From: Moritella sp. PE36 | Lineage (GTDB): Bacteria > Pseudomonadota > Gammaproteobacteria > Enterobacterales > Moritellaceae | Reading direction: 5' to 3' | DNA length: 35,548 nucleotides | Assembly (NCBI RefSeq): GCF_000170855.1 | Contig: NZ_ABCQ01000049.1 | Location: 1-35,548, forward strand | Shown here: positions 26,345-35,548 of the stretch, in pieces | Position numbering within the stretch: position 1 is the first letter of the stretch | Layout of the letters: every line of letters begins with the position of its first letter | The notes under the pieces: generated by a model | Seen by the model: the letters and a program-made list of their open reading frames with translations, nothing else | Told to the model about the DNA's origin: nothing | The model's database searches: none | Translations under genes and position numbers: made by a program

Positions 26345-28255
26345 GTGATAGAGCAATATTTTTTATCGGGTGGCGCTTTGGCCAAGGTCATCGATGGCTA
26401 TACAGCTCGTCAACCACAAATAGATATGGCAAAAGCCATTAATTCAGTGATCACAAGCAAGGGGAATTTAATTGTTGAAGCTGAAACAGGGACTGGTAAA
26501 ACGTTTGCCTATCTAATACCAGCATTGATTAATGATAAAACAACCATTATCAGTACGGGTAGTAAGAATCTTCAAGAGCAATTATTCAATCGCGATCTGC
26601 CCTTTATTATTGATGCGTTAAACAGCAAAGCCAAAACTGCGTTGCTTAAAGGTCGAAGTAACTACCTGTGTACCGAACGTTTAACGCGGTTAGGGCGAGA
26701 AACGCAGTATCAAAATCAGACAATATTAAGTGACTATGTCAAAGTAAAGGGTTGGTCCAATATCACCATTAGTGGTGACATGAGTTCAGTGCCAGGACTT
26801 AAAGACGACGCCGAGATTTTACCCTTAGTCACCTCCACGAATGATAATTGCTTAGGACGAGATTGTCCTGATTATGACGATTGTTTTTTAGTCAAAGCCC
26901 GCCGGAAGGCACTTGACGCGGATATAGTGGTTGTTAATCACCATTTATATTTTGCTGATTTGAATGTTAAAGATTCAGGGTTTGGTCGATTATTACCAGA
27001 CGCCGATGTGATTGTTTTTGATGAAGCCCACCAAGTACCTGATATTGCTTCAGCGTATTTTGGTAAAAGTATCACCAGTAAACAGATACAAGCGCTATGT
27101 AAAGACGTGCAGTATTTGGGGCGAACTGACCTTAAGGACTCAATACAAGTAACCAAAGCCGCAAATGGTTTAGCAAATGCGACGCAAGATTTAAGATTGA
27201 GTTTTTCGATGGAATCTGGCCGCGGAAATTGGCGGCATTTATTCAATCAACAAGCGGTAATGAAAACGATTATACGTTTTCAAGATCAACTCGACTTCAT
27301 ATATGAAGTGATCAAGCTTAATCTTGGTAGAACGGAACTTGTCGATCAATGCTTCGATCGTGTTGTGGAGATTAAAGCAACATTTCAACAAATAATGGCG
27401 GTTAATAATACCGGCGAGAGCTATTGGTACGAATGCACTAAACGAAACTTTACTTTAAATATAACGCCACTTAATATTGCAGAACGCTTCAGCGCTGAAC
27501 AGGCAAAAAGTAAATCGGCCTGGATCTTTACTTCTGCGACATTAGCTGTCGATAATTGTTTCTCACATTACCGCCAACAAATGGGATTAGCTGATGCCAA
27601 AGAGTTAATTCTAGCAAGTCCTTTTGATTATCAAAAGCAGGCAATATTGTGTGTACCGCGTAATATACCTGAGCCCAATGATCCAAATATTGCCCGTATA
27701 CTGGTTGAAAAATTAGCGCCAATTATTATAGCTAATAAAGGTCGTTGTTTTTTCCTATGTACAAGTCATTACATGATTAGACAAGTAGCAAGTTTATTAC
27801 AACAACAGCTGACTATGCCGATTTTTGTTCAAGGACAAGATAATAAACAAGTGTTACTCGACCAATTTATTGCGCACGGTAATGCATTACTTATTGGAAC
27901 ATACTCGTTCTGGGAAGGCATCGATGTACGCGGACAAACCTTAAGCTGTGTTATTATTGATAAATTGCCTTTTGCATCACCCGATGATCCTCTTTTACAA
28001 GCGCGTATCGAAGATTGCCAACGTAAAGGTGAAGACCCTTTTTCTGCTTTGCAAATACCAAAAGCAGTCATTAATTTAAAGCAAGGGGTAGGGCGTTTAA
28101 TCCGTGATGTCAAAGATACGGGATGTGTTATTATTTGTGATACACGTATCGTCTCTCGTGGATATGGCGCTACGTTTATCAATAGCTTACCTGATATGCC
28201 ACGAACCCGAGATATAAATAGCGTTTTATCTTTTATTAAGAAAACTAACAATTAG
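26345..28255 (+). CDS. yoaA: DinG-family ATP-dependent helicase YoaA
   Basis: This is a superfamily 2 helicase of the XPD/DinG group. In E. coli YoaA takes part in tolerance to replication blocks, working with HolC. Motifs in order: Q-like ARQPQIDMA, Walker A AETGTGKT (about 46-53), four cysteines for a 4Fe-4S cluster (NYLCTERL, then NCLGRDCPDYDDC), DEAH (FDEAHQVPDIAS), FTSATL, SFWEGIDVRG and QGVGRLIRD. I choose the GTG at 26345: GGAAA lies about nine bases upstream, and the resulting length of 636 residues equals that of E. coli YoaA. An ATG at 26282 would add an unrelated 21-residue extension. It is followed by tsaB after about a dozen bases. Confidence 0.93.
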   Translation: MIEQYFLSGGALAKVIDGYTARQPQIDMAKAINSVITSKGNLIVEAETGTGKTFAYLIPALINDKTTIISTGSKNLQEQLFNRDLPFIIDALNSKAKTALLKGRSNYLCTERLTRLGRETQYQNQTILSDYVKVKGWSNITISGDMSSVPGLKDDAEILPLVTSTNDNCLGRDCPDYDDCFLVKARRKALDADIVVVNHHLYFADLNVKDSGFGRLLPDADVIVFDEAHQVPDIASAYFGKSITSKQIQALCKDVQYLGRTDLKDSIQVTKAANGLANATQDLRLSFSMESGRGNWRHLFNQQAVMKTIIRFQDQLDFIYEVIKLNLGRTELVDQCFDRVVEIKATFQQIMAVNNTGESYWYECTKRNFTLNITPLNIAERFSAEQAKSKSAWIFTSATLAVDNCFSHYRQQMGLADAKELILASPFDYQKQAILCVPRNIPEPNDPNIARILVEKLAPIIIANKGRCFFLCTSHYMIRQVASLLQQQLTMPIFVQGQDNKQVLLDQFIAHGNALLIGTYSFWEGIDVRGQTLSCVIIDKLPFASPDDPLLQARIEDCQRKGEDPFSALQIPKAVINLKQGVGRLIRDVKDTGCVIICDTRIVSRGYGATFINSLPDMPRTRDINSVLSFIKKTNN

Positions 28256-28267
28256 AAAGTGAATTTT

Positions 28268-28972
28268 ATGAGTAATATTTTAGCACTAGATACATCAACA
28301 GAAAATTGTTCTGCCGCACTGAGTATTAACGGTGAGATATTAGTAAGAGAGTTTGTAAGTCCACGTGAACACACTAAGCGAATCTTACCCATGGTTGATA
28401 GCTTATTGTCTGAAGCGGGCATTAAGTTGACAGATTTAGATGCACTTGCATTTGGTCGCGGACCGGGCAGTTTTACCGGTGTTCGTATTGGTACTGGTAT
28501 TGCACAAGGGCTCGCTTTTGGTGCTGATTTACCTATGTTACCAGTGTCTACATTGGCGATAATGGCGCAAGGTGCACATCGATTACATAATGCAACCGAT
28601 GTTTTACCGGCTATTGATGCGCGAATGGGCGAAATATACTTTGCTCAATACCAGCTTAATGATGCCGGTATAATGACGTTAGTTGGCAATGAAATGGTTA
28701 TTACCGCTGCTAAATTAGTGGCTAATTTCAACCAACCAGAGCGCGAGTTTTATACGCTTGGTACCGGTTGGGAAACGTACGCAGAACAACTTGCTGGATT
28801 AAATGTATCGCAACTCACTGCATGTGAAGGTATTCAGTTTCCAATATCACACGATATGATCGCGATTGCGACAGCTGATTTTGCAAACGGTAAAGCCGTT
28901 GCAGTCGAAGATGCTATGCCTGTTTATGTTCGAGATACTGTCACTTGGAAGAAGCTACCAGGTAGAGCATAA
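28268..28972 (+). CDS. tsaB: tRNA threonylcarbamoyladenosine biosynthesis protein TsaB
   Basis: TsaB is the ASKHA-fold partner of TsaD and TsaE in making t6A at position 37 of ANN-decoding tRNAs. The N-terminus ILALDTSTENCSAAL and FGRGPGSFTGVRIG (about 60-73) are family hallmarks. The length (234 aa) matches E. coli TsaB (231). The ATG at 28268 fits the family start and has a purine-rich site upstream; a GTG at 28259 is in frame. It sits between yoaA and a hydrolase gene, an arrangement common in gammaproteobacteria. Confidence 0.95.
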   Translation: MSNILALDTSTENCSAALSINGEILVREFVSPREHTKRILPMVDSLLSEAGIKLTDLDALAFGRGPGSFTGVRIGTGIAQGLAFGADLPMLPVSTLAIMAQGAHRLHNATDVLPAIDARMGEIYFAQYQLNDAGIMTLVGNEMVITAAKLVANFNQPEREFYTLGTGWETYAEQLAGLNVSQLTACEGIQFPISHDMIAIATADFANGKAVAVEDAMPVYVRDTVTWKKLPGRA

Positions 28973-28977
28973 CAATA

Positions 28978-29853
28978 ATGAATGATTTTAACATGGAGGT
29001 TAACGGCAATATTATTGCTGGTTTACAATATGGAGACAGGTCTAAACCCGTGCTACTTGCTGTACACGGCTGGTTAGATAATGCGGCCAGTTTTATCCCG
29101 CTCGCTGAAGCGTTAAAAGACAGTTTGGACGATGGTTCTCTACCCTATCAATTAATTGCGATAGATTTACCTGGTCATGGACTTTCTACCCATAAAACTG
29201 GGCATTACAATTTTATTGAATGGGTCGATGATTTATATCAGATTATTAAATCTCAACGTTGGGGCCCTGTCACTATTATAGGTCATTCGATGGGGGCTAT
29301 GATCTGTTCTATTCTCGCCGCTACTTTTCCAGAGTTAGTAACACGTGTTGTATTAATTGAAGGCTTGGGTGCTATTTCAGCAGAAGCAGAGCAAACTGTG
29401 AACCTATTACGTAAAGGAATAGAGAGTCGGGCGATTTACAATAAAAACAGCAACCAAAGTATGAGCCGTAAAAATAATGCTTTAACGTTGGAAAAGATCG
29501 TGAAAGCGCGCTGTCTCGTTTCAGATTTAAATGAAGAACATGCAAAATTGATTTGTAACAGAAATTTAACCATTAAAGATAATGGTGTTAGTTTTTGTTC
29601 TGACCCTAAGCTGAAGGTTCGATCTTTAGTGCGTTTGACAGAATCCCAAGTGATTAATATTTTATCTTCTATATCAACGACATGCTTGATTATTGTTGGG
29701 GGTAAAGGATTTCCTTTAATTGCCAAGGCTTTAAAATTAGAACTATTTTGTAAAGACAATTTTAAAACGATGACATTGCCTGGCGGGCATCACGTTCATA
29801 TGGATAATGCCGCCGAAACCGCAAGTGCTATCGTTAAATTTGTTAATAATTAA
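28978..29853 (+). CDS. Alpha/beta hydrolase
   Basis: This 291-aa hydrolase has the HGW oxyanion-loop motif (LAVHGWLDNAASF, about 27-39), the nucleophile elbow GHSMG (Ser about residue 103) and a late His (GGHHVHMDN, about residue 272). Similar genes sit beside tsaB or fadD in marine gammaproteobacteria. The substrate is not identifiable. No signal peptide is seen, so it is cytoplasmic. It starts five bases after the tsaB stop without a strong ribosome site, suggesting translational coupling. Confidence 0.82.
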   Translation: MNDFNMEVNGNIIAGLQYGDRSKPVLLAVHGWLDNAASFIPLAEALKDSLDDGSLPYQLIAIDLPGHGLSTHKTGHYNFIEWVDDLYQIIKSQRWGPVTIIGHSMGAMICSILAATFPELVTRVVLIEGLGAISAEAEQTVNLLRKGIESRAIYNKNSNQSMSRKNNALTLEKIVKARCLVSDLNEEHAKLICNRNLTIKDNGVSFCSDPKLKVRSLVRLTESQVINILSSISTTCLIIVGGKGFPLIAKALKLELFCKDNFKTMTLPGGHHVHMDNAAETASAIVKFVNN

Positions 29854-30080
29854 CTATAATGATTTATTTAACAGCTGAAAATAATATTTTTGTCATCTAA
29901 TTCTAAATTATGAAGCTTTAAATAAACGCCTAATATCGATATTTCATTTGTTAATTGAGTGTTAATCAATTAAGATCCGTTCACAATAAATAATTTCATC
30001 AATAGCGATTAATTATTAAGGGATTAATAATAAAGTCATTGTGTTGTTAAATTAAAAAGTTAAATAAAAGGAGTGTTAAG

Positions 30081-31739
30081 GTGGAAAAGGTTTGGTTAAA
30101 GAGATACCCGGAAAATGTTCCCGCAGAAATTGACTTTGGTTCATTTCGTTCTTTAAACGATATATTCGATCAGACAGTTCAAAACTATGCAAACAAACCT
30201 GCATACGTAAATATGGGCTGTTCATTAACTTATGGCGAAATCGATGAGAAATCTCGCGCTTTCGCAGCTTACCTTCAAAACGAGCTTAAATTAACGAAAG
30301 GCGACCGTGTCGCGTTAATGATGCCAAACTTACTGCAATACCCAATCGCGTTGTTTGGTGCATTACGTGCAGGTATGGTTATTGTTAATGTTAATCCTTT
30401 ATACACACCGCGTGAGTTGAAGCATCAGTTAAATGATTCAGGTGCAAAAGTCATCGTTATTATTTCAAACTTCGCTAGTGTGTTAGAAAAAGTAATTAAA
30501 GATACAGCTGTTGAGCACGTAATCTTAACGCAATTAGGTGATCTATTCTCTCCAGTCAAAGGCGCTATCACCAACTTAGTCGTTAAGTATGTGAAGAAAA
30601 TGGTACCTAAATTTAGTCTACCAAATTCAGTTCCATTCAACCGTGTATTAAGTAAAGGTCGTTCATTACCCTTTGCCAAAGTTGAAACTGGCTTTGATGA
30701 TATTGCGTTCCTCCAGTATACCGGTGGCACAACGGGTGTATCAAAAGGTGCAGTTTTAACGCACAAAAATATGCTTGCTAACGTATTACAGGCACAAGGT
30801 GCATACGGTAGTATTATAGACCCTGGTAAAGAAACCGTTATTACGGCCTTGCCGCTGTACCATGTATTTGCATTAACAGTGAATGGTTTGTTGTTCTTCT
30901 TAGGAGGTGGTAAAAATATTCTTATTACCAATCCTCGTGATCTTCCTGCGTTAATCAAAGAAATTGACGACCATAAACCAACTGCGATTACAGGTGTAAA
31001 TACCTTGTTTAATGCGCTTGTAAATGATGAAACATTCGCAAAGATTGATTTTTCTGCATTGAAACTTTCAGTTGGCGGCGGTATGGCTGTTCAACGTTCT
31101 GTCGCTGAAAAGTGGAAGAAGATCACAGGCAATCACTTACTTGAAGGTTATGGTTTAACGGAATGTTCACCACTTGTAACAGTAAACCCTTACGATTTGC
31201 ATGAATATAATGGTTCTATTGGCCTACCTGTGTCATCAACAGAAGTTCGTATTATTGATGATGAAGGTGGTGTATTAACAAAACCTGGTGCTGTACGCGA
31301 AATGCAAGTACGTGGTCCTCACGTTATGCAAGGCTATTGGCAGCGTCCACAAGACACAGCTGAAGTGATTACTGCTGATGGCTGGTTAAACACGGGTGAT
31401 ATCGCTCGTATGGATGAAGTTGGTTTCTTCTACGTTGTTGACCGTAAAAAAGATATGATCCTTGTTTCTGGCTTTAACGTGTTCCCTAACGAAATCGAAG
31501 ATGTACTAACGTTAAACGACAACATTCTTGAAGCTGCAGCTATTGGTGTGCCTCACGAATCATCAGGCGAGACAGTTAAGATATTTGTTGTTAAAAAAGG
31601 TGAGATTTCGAAAGAAGAAATCATTGCTCATTGTCGTGAACATCTTACTGCTTATAAGATCCCACGTATTATCGAGTTCCGCGATGAATTACCAAAGAGT
31701 AATGTTGGTAAAATATTACGTCGAGAATTGCGTGATTAA
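30081..31739 (+). CDS. fadD: Long-chain fatty acid-CoA ligase FadD
   Basis: FadD is an AMP-forming acyl-CoA synthetase (552 aa) that activates long-chain fatty acids as they cross the inner membrane. The adenylate motif is [12 protein letters not shown] (213-224). GYGLTECSP, the TGD motif in [25 protein letters not shown] and the C-terminal lysine in [13 protein letters not shown] are all present. The start codon is GTG, preceded by GGAG. It stands alone, with 227 bases before it for a promoter and a strong terminator after it. No clear FadR site was recognised by eye. Confidence 0.96.
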   Translation: MEKVWLKRYPENVPAEIDFGSFRSLNDIFDQTVQNYANKPAYVNMGCSLTYGEIDEKSRAFAAYLQNELKLTKGDRVALMMPNLLQYPIALFGALRAGMVIVNVNPLYTPRELKHQLNDSGAKVIVIISNFASVLEKVIKDTAVEHVILTQLGDLFSPVKGAITNLVVKYVKKMVPKFSLPNSVPFNRVLSKGRSLPFAKVETGFDDIAFLQYTGGTTGVSKGAVLTHKNMLANVLQAQGAYGSIIDPGKETVITALPLYHVFALTVNGLLFFLGGGKNILITNPRDLPALIKEIDDHKPTAITGVNTLFNALVNDETFAKIDFSALKLSVGGGMAVQRSVAEKWKKITGNHLLEGYGLTECSPLVTVNPYDLHEYNGSIGLPVSSTEVRIIDDEGGVLTKPGAVREMQVRGPHVMQGYWQRPQDTAEVITADGWLNTGDIARMDEVGFFYVVDRKKDMILVSGFNVFPNEIEDVLTLNDNILEAAAIGVPHESSGETVKIFVVKKGEISKEEIIAHCREHLTAYKIPRIIEFRDELPKSNVGKILRRELRD

Positions 31740-31799
31740 TGATTTATCTAATTTAAAGTCATAAAACACTTATAATTAGTACTATATTTCGTTAAAATT

Positions 31800-31837
31800 A
31801 AGCCACTTTCTAAATTGTAAGAAAGTGGCTTTTTTTT
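31800..31837 (+). terminator. Rho-independent terminator after fadD
   Basis: A 12-bp perfect stem (AAGCCACTTTCT with AGAAAGTGGCTT) and an 8-base loop are followed by T residues to 31837. It ends the fadD transcript ten bases before the rnd start. Confidence 0.95.
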
Positions 31838-31847
31838 GAGGTTATAA

Positions 31848-32978
31848 GTGGAATATATTTTAGTTGAAGATCAAATCACATTGCAGAAAATGATAGCTCA
31901 ATGTGCAGAAGTTGAAGTGTTAGCAATCGACACTGAATTTATCAGACAGCGTACTTATTACCCCATTCTTGGATTGTTTCAGCTCTATACAGGCACCGAG
32001 ACTTATTTAGTCGATCCACTTGCCGTCGAAGACCTCAGTTCATTATGGCAACTTCTTGATCGCCACCCTGTCGTTCTTCACGCATGTTCTGAAGATCTCG
32101 ATGTATTCATGACAGTGGCAAATAAATTCCCAGACTTTTTCCATGATACCCAAATCGCTGCGGCATTTTGTGGTCTCGGCTCTTCTCTTGGCTTTGGTGG
32201 TTTAGTTGCAGAGTACCAAAAAATCACTCTGGATAAAGGCGAATCACGTTCTAATTGGTTGGCTCGCCCATTAACAGAGAAGCAATTAAGCTATGCCGCC
32301 GCTGACGTTTATCATTTATTACCATGCTGGAATGAATTAGAAGCGAAACTTAACGAGCTCGGGTATTACGATTATTACTTACAAGAGTTAGATAATTTAC
32401 GCCGTCGTAAAATGCAAAAGAAAAATCCTAAAACGGTATATAAGCAATTCAAAAACGCATCCTTCTTGTCTCCTCGTCAACTTGCAACTTTACAAGTGTT
32501 AGGTGAATGGCGTGAAAATAATGCTGTTAATCGTGATATGGCAGTAAACTTTGTTGTCAAAGAAGCACACATTCTTGAAGTAGCAAAACAGCAGCCAAAA
32601 TCATTACGAGATTTAAATAAGCTTGAGTTATTACCAATAGAAATAAAACGCCATGGTAAACAAATAATTGAAATGGTAAAACAAGTTGAGTTACTTTCTG
32701 ATGATCAGTTACCGGAACCATTGACACGTATTTCTGACTACCCTGGTTATAAAAAGATTGTCCAGTCGATACGAAATAAAATTGCGGTTGTCGCTGAGGA
32801 TAAAAATATTCCAGCCGAATTAATTGGCTCAAAGAAAATTATTAATGAGCTATTAAATTGGTGTTGGAAATTAACAGCTGAAGAGCGCGAAGTAGGGGAT
32901 AAACCGATTATGTTATGTAATTGGCGTGCAGAACTTATTGGCAACACTATTTTTGAAAGTTTAATGGCAAATAAATAA
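31848..32978 (+). CDS. rnd: Ribonuclease D
   Basis: This 3'-5' exoribonuclease takes part in tRNA 3' maturation (376 aa). The DEDD exonuclease domain shows Asp28 and Glu30 (AIDTEFIRQRTYYP), the second Asp in HACSEDLDVF (about residue 85) and YAAADVYHLLPCW (about 148-160). The HRDC domain (FLSPRQLATLQVLGEWRENNA) follows from about 205. It starts with GTG 10 bases after the fadD terminator. The ribosome site is weak (GAGG). The spacing suggests readthrough from fadD or a promoter overlapping the terminator region. Confidence 0.95.
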   Translation: MEYILVEDQITLQKMIAQCAEVEVLAIDTEFIRQRTYYPILGLFQLYTGTETYLVDPLAVEDLSSLWQLLDRHPVVLHACSEDLDVFMTVANKFPDFFHDTQIAAAFCGLGSSLGFGGLVAEYQKITLDKGESRSNWLARPLTEKQLSYAAADVYHLLPCWNELEAKLNELGYYDYYLQELDNLRRRKMQKKNPKTVYKQFKNASFLSPRQLATLQVLGEWRENNAVNRDMAVNFVVKEAHILEVAKQQPKSLRDLNKLELLPIEIKRHGKQIIEMVKQVELLSDDQLPEPLTRISDYPGYKKIVQSIRNKIAVVAEDKNIPAELIGSKKIINELLNWCWKLTAEEREVGDKPIMLCNWRAELIGNTIFESLMANK

Positions 32979-32981
32979 AAA

Positions 32982-33017
32982 TTAAGCAAGTGCGGATTAT
33001 TTGAAGCACTTGCTTAA
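32982..33017. terminator. Bidirectional terminator between rnd and minE
   Basis: A 12-bp perfect stem (TTAAGCAAGTGC with GCACTTGCTTAA) encloses a 12-base loop. T-rich sequence follows on the plus strand, and A-rich sequence precedes it for the minus strand. Both convergent genes end within 10 bases of it. Confidence 0.93.
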
Positions 33018-33023
33018 CTCTTT

Positions 33024-33287
33024 TTATTTTTCAGAAAGAGTCACGTTCAATTCTAACACAGAAAGGTTGTTGTCTTTTTGGTCAAGTTTAACATGAACTT
33101 GGTCAGAGGTGATTGCAACATATTTTTTAATCACTTCAAGTATATCTAGTTTCAACTGTGGCAAATAATCTGGAGTATTGTCACGTAAACTACGTTCATG
33201 CGCAATGATGATCTGTAAACGATCTTTTGCTAGATTTGCTGAACTTGTATCTGGTTTAGACGAACGAAAATAATCAAGTAACGACAT
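33024..33287 (-). CDS. minE: Cell division topological specificity factor MinE
   Basis: MinE stimulates MinD ATPase and drives pole-to-pole oscillation of the Min system (87 aa). The N-terminal membrane and MinD-binding segment is [10 protein letters not shown]...[16 protein letters not shown]. The C-terminal dimerisation domain follows ([18 protein letters not shown]). The length is that of E. coli MinE. It starts immediately after the minD stop and is the last gene of the operon. Confidence 0.97.
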   Translation of the reverse strand: MSLLDYFRSSKPDTSSANLAKDRLQIIIAHERSLRDNTPDYLPQLKLDILEVIKKYVAITSDQVHVKLDQKDNNLSVLELNVTLSEK

Positions 33288-34097
33288 TTAACCTCCAAAG
33301 ATTCTGCTTAAAAAGCCTTTTTTTTCTACTTCAAGAAAGCGAAATTCGCGCTCTTCACCAAGAATCCGAGCAACGGTGTCAGCATATGCTTGTCCAGCAT
33401 CACTTTCTGTATCTAGAATCACAGGTCGACCATTGTTTGACGCTTTAAGTACTGCACTTGATTCCGGAATTACACCTGCAAGTGGTATCGCCAAAATTTC
33501 AGTAATATCCTCAACACTCAGCATATCACCACGTTCTACACGCTCTGGAACATAGCGTGTAATGAGCAGGTGCTCTTTAATCGGTTCAAGAGCGAGTTCA
33601 GCACGACGTGAACGGCTTTGCAGCATGCCGATGATACGGTCTGAATCACGCACTGACGATACTTCAGGGTTTGTTGTGATAATAGCAATGTCTGCGAAGT
33701 ATAATGCCATCATCGCACCTGCTTCGATACCTGCAGGCGAATCACACACGATATAATCATGATTTTCGGCCAGCTGTTCTAAAACCTTACCCACACCTTC
33801 TTTTGTTAGTGCATCTTTGTCACGTGTTTGTGACGCTGGTAGGATATTAAGCTTATCTACATGCTTATCTTTGATTAATGCTTGGGATAGGTTTGCTTCA
33901 CCATTGATCACATTAACGAAGTCATAAACTACACGGCGTTCACACCCCATGATTAAGTCTAGATTACGTAGACCGATATCAAAATCGATAACAACAGTTC
34001 TTTTCCCTTGTAGTGCGAGCCCAGTAGCAATTGCAGCGCTGGTAGTTGTTTTACCTACACCACCTTTACCCGATGTGACAACAATAATTTCAGCCAT
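33288..34097 (-). CDS. minD: Septum site-determining ATPase MinD
   Basis: MinD is the membrane-binding ATPase (269 aa) that recruits MinC to block FtsZ rings away from midcell. The deviant Walker A is KGGVGKTT (about 11-18), with switch regions DFDIGLRNLD and CDSPAGIE. The C-terminal amphipathic membrane-targeting helix is KKGFLSRIFGG. It lies between minC and minE, 15 bases after minC, with a ribosome site (AAGGAA) upstream. Confidence 0.98.
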   Translation of the reverse strand: MAEIIVVTSGKGGVGKTTTSAAIATGLALQGKRTVVIDFDIGLRNLDLIMGCERRVVYDFVNVINGEANLSQALIKDKHVDKLNILPASQTRDKDALTKEGVGKVLEQLAENHDYIVCDSPAGIEAGAMMALYFADIAIITTNPEVSSVRDSDRIIGMLQSRSRRAELALEPIKEHLLITRYVPERVERGDMLSVEDITEILAIPLAGVIPESSAVLKASNNGRPVILDTESDAGQAYADTVARILGEEREFRFLEVEKKGFLSRIFGG

Positions 34098-34112
34098 TTT
34101 AATTCCTTGAAT

Positions 34113-34832
34113 TTAATCGAACTTTGTAATTTCTAATTTGTTATTGATACAATTAATTTGTGCTTGAGCATTTATGAATTCAGCCTGGACTGCATCACTT
34201 AAAATGTAAGTACCATTTATGGACAGTAACTCAGGGTCTAATTTATTACAAAATATTTGTGCACTTTCATCACCTTTAGCGCCCGCGATTGCTCTGCCAC
34301 GTAATGCGCCATAGATATGAATTGAACCGTCTGCGATCACTTCTGCCCCTGCACTTATATTACCGAGTACTGTTAATGAAGCATTCTGAGCGTAGACTTG
34401 TTGACCTGAACGTATCTGTCCTTTATGAACTATGGTCTTTGTTATCGATTTTTCAACAATTACAGTCTGAACTTCTGGTTTTATATCTGCAGCCGGCACT
34501 AATTTAGTTGCTGTATTTTTAGCCGTATTTGAAATAACGGAAAGACCAGACTCTCGAACTGCGAGTTTTTGTTCCGCAGTCTGGCAACCTTCGATACCAA
34601 CGAGGTTCATCCCATTTTGAGTGATAATTTGTTGAATGGCCTTAAAATCGATATTTTCAACAAGGTTGGAAACATTAACCACCACGGGAGCAGATTTAAA
34701 AAATGCGGGTGCTTGGCCTACTTTGTCGGCAATAAAGGTGTGCAGATTAGCCATAGCCGCGTCATTTTCGATATGAATCACCGAAAGTGTAAAACTTGTC
34801 CCTTTAAATTTTATCGACTGTTCTGCCATCAT
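34113..34832 (-). CDS. minC: Septum site-determining protein MinC
   Basis: MinC is the FtsZ-polymerisation inhibitor (239 aa). The N-terminal FtsZ-binding domain (about 1-105) is followed by a polar linker and the C-terminal beta-helix that binds MinD and dimerises (about 135-230). The beta-helix shows GQIRSGQQVYAQNASLTVLG and AEVIADGSIHIYGALRGRAIAGA. Two adjacent ATG codons (34832, 34829) follow AGGA; either may be used. It is first in the minCDE operon. Confidence 0.96.
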   Translation of the reverse strand: MMAEQSIKFKGTSFTLSVIHIENDAAMANLHTFIADKVGQAPAFFKSAPVVVNVSNLVENIDFKAIQQIITQNGMNLVGIEGCQTAEQKLAVRESGLSVISNTAKNTATKLVPAADIKPEVQTVIVEKSITKTIVHKGQIRSGQQVYAQNASLTVLGNISAGAEVIADGSIHIYGALRGRAIAGAKGDESAQIFCNKLDPELLSINGTYILSDAVQAEFINAQAQINCINNKLEITKFD

Positions 34833-34911
34833 TTTTTCCTGGTTGCTTAGTTTTTATGCCTGTTTCAGCATTTATCGTTATAGCACTTAGATAAATCATT
34901 ATGCCATGTTA

Positions 34912-34929
34912 TATTTTACTCGTAAAATA
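34912..34929. repeat. 18-bp palindromic element between minC and ycgL
   Basis: TATTTTAC and GTAAAATA are perfect 8-bp arms around a 2-base centre. It lies between the two divergent genes, where it could be an operator or simply overlapping promoter -10 sequences. Confidence 0.5.
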
Positions 34930-34957
34930 GGCAAGTTCATAACTTAAGAGAAAAACA

Positions 34958-35236
34958 ATGCTTTGTTCAATTTATAAGACAAATAAAAAAGAAGGGATGT
35001 ATTTATTTATATCTCGTCGTGAAGATTTTAGCCAAATTCCAGAAACTTTATTAGGAATGTTCGGTCAACCTAAGTTAGTTGTGACGATGAATTTGACAGA
35101 AAAACGAACGTTGGCTTTTGCTAATACAAAAAAAGTATTAGCAAATTTAACATCGGAAGGATTTTATCTGCAAATGCCGCCACCACCAATCGATCATTTA
35201 GTAGAGTATAAAAAATGGCGTGATAGCAATAAATAG
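34958..35236 (+). CDS. YcgL domain-containing protein
   Basis: A 92-aa cytoplasmic protein of the YcgL family of unknown function, which is conserved in gammaproteobacteria. The pattern YKTNKKEGMYLFISRREDFSQIPETLLGMFG and the C-terminal FYLQMPPPPIDHLVEYK are typical of the family. Its position beside minC and next to a lytic transglycosylase gene is also conserved among relatives. No enzymatic motif is visible. Confidence 0.92.
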   Translation: MLCSIYKTNKKEGMYLFISRREDFSQIPETLLGMFGQPKLVVTMNLTEKRTLAFANTKKVLANLTSEGFYLQMPPPPIDHLVEYKKWRDSNK

Positions 35237-35273
35237 ACGAAATGCTATTTGAACGTCGTTATAAGGAGATAAA

Positions 35274-35548
35274 ATGAAATTAGCAGGATTAGTATTATTC
35301 GCTTTAAGTTCTTCAGTTGTATCAGCTAAACCGACATTTGATGAGTATTTATCTACCTTACGTACAGAGTCAGAAACACTTGGATTGAGTTCGGATACGC
35401 TTGATGACGCGTTTGCTTCTATCCAATACCGTAAAAAAAGCATTGTGCATGATAAAGCGCAACCAGAGCGTCAAAAAATTACGCTCGATGCATACATTCC
35501 CAGAGCTGTTCCTGAGTGGAAAATAGCGAAAGCACGTAGGTTATACGA
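35274..35548 (+). CDS. Lytic murein transglycosylase (MltB-like), truncated at window end
   Basis: The first ~91 codons are present, running off the window edge. A signal peptide (MKLAGLVLFALSSSVVSA) is followed by FDEYLSTLRTESETLGLSSDTLDDAF and PERQKITLDAYIPRAVP, which fit the N-terminus of the SLT family 3 (MltB-type) transglycosylases. The catalytic Glu lies beyond the window. A strong ribosome site (AAGGAG) supports the ATG at 35274. No lipobox is seen, so it may be the soluble periplasmic type. Confidence 0.75.
   Translation, partial: MKLAGLVLFALSSSVVSAKPTFDEYLSTLRTESETLGLSSDTLDDAFASIQYRKKSIVHDKAQPERQKITLDAYIPRAVPEWKIAKARRLY

Noticed and set aside
27829-28251. 140-codon open frame on the minus strand
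   Set aside because: It is antisense to the conserved C-terminal helicase motifs of yoaA and is a shadow of that gene.
30425-30958. 177-codon open frame on the minus strand
   Set aside because: It lies inside fadD in the opposite direction and its protein has no recognisable features.

Overview
The window looks like chromosomal DNA of a moderately A+T-rich marine gammaproteobacterium of the Alteromonadales/Vibrionales type. Moritella or Psychromonas is my guess from overall protein character, not a demonstrated identity. Most of it is core gene neighbourhoods with one large accessory block, a Tad (Flp) pilus locus.

Layout. (1) 1-976: a small PlsC-type acyltransferase on the plus strand, closed by a 15-bp hairpin shared with the convergent his operon. 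(2) 1028-7639, minus strand: a histidine operon read as leader peptide-hisG-hisD-hisC-hisB-hisH-hisF-hisIE. A 15-residue leader with five consecutive His codons and a classical attenuator precede hisG. The gene order is the enterobacterial one except that hisA, normally between hisH and hisF, is absent, and those two genes abut with one base between them. (3) 7795-20645, minus strand: a Tad locus read as flp, a decayed flp copy, tadV prepilin peptidase, an AAA+ ATPase with a helix-rich N-terminus, rcpC/cpaB, rcpA/cpaC secretin, a tiny lipoprotein, a TadG-like protein, two TadE/F-like pseudopilins, tadZ, tadA, tadB, tadC and tadD. This is a complete set for an Flp-type adhesion pilus: pilin, processing peptidase, secretin, motor ATPase, two platform proteins, pseudopilins and lipoproteins. 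(4) 20753-22841, minus strand: an L,D-transpeptidase and a 7Fe ferredoxin. (5) 23065-25937: an FAD oxidoreductase convergent with purC across a bidirectional terminator. (6) 26345-32978, plus strand: yoaA, tsaB, an alpha/beta hydrolase, fadD and rnd. (7) 33024-34832, minus strand: minC-minD-minE, read minC first. (8) 34958-end, plus strand: a YcgL-family gene and the start of an MltB-type lytic transglycosylase cut by the window edge.

The most notable points are the clean absence of hisA from an otherwise intact his operon, a truncated and frameshifted second flp directly behind the intact one, an unusual AAA+ ATPase inside the tad locus, and a perfect 16-bp inverted repeat just upstream of purC. 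I see no insertion sequence, phage, CRISPR array, tRNA or rRNA. I did not find a clearly new multi-gene system. The Tad locus with its extra ATPase is the nearest candidate.
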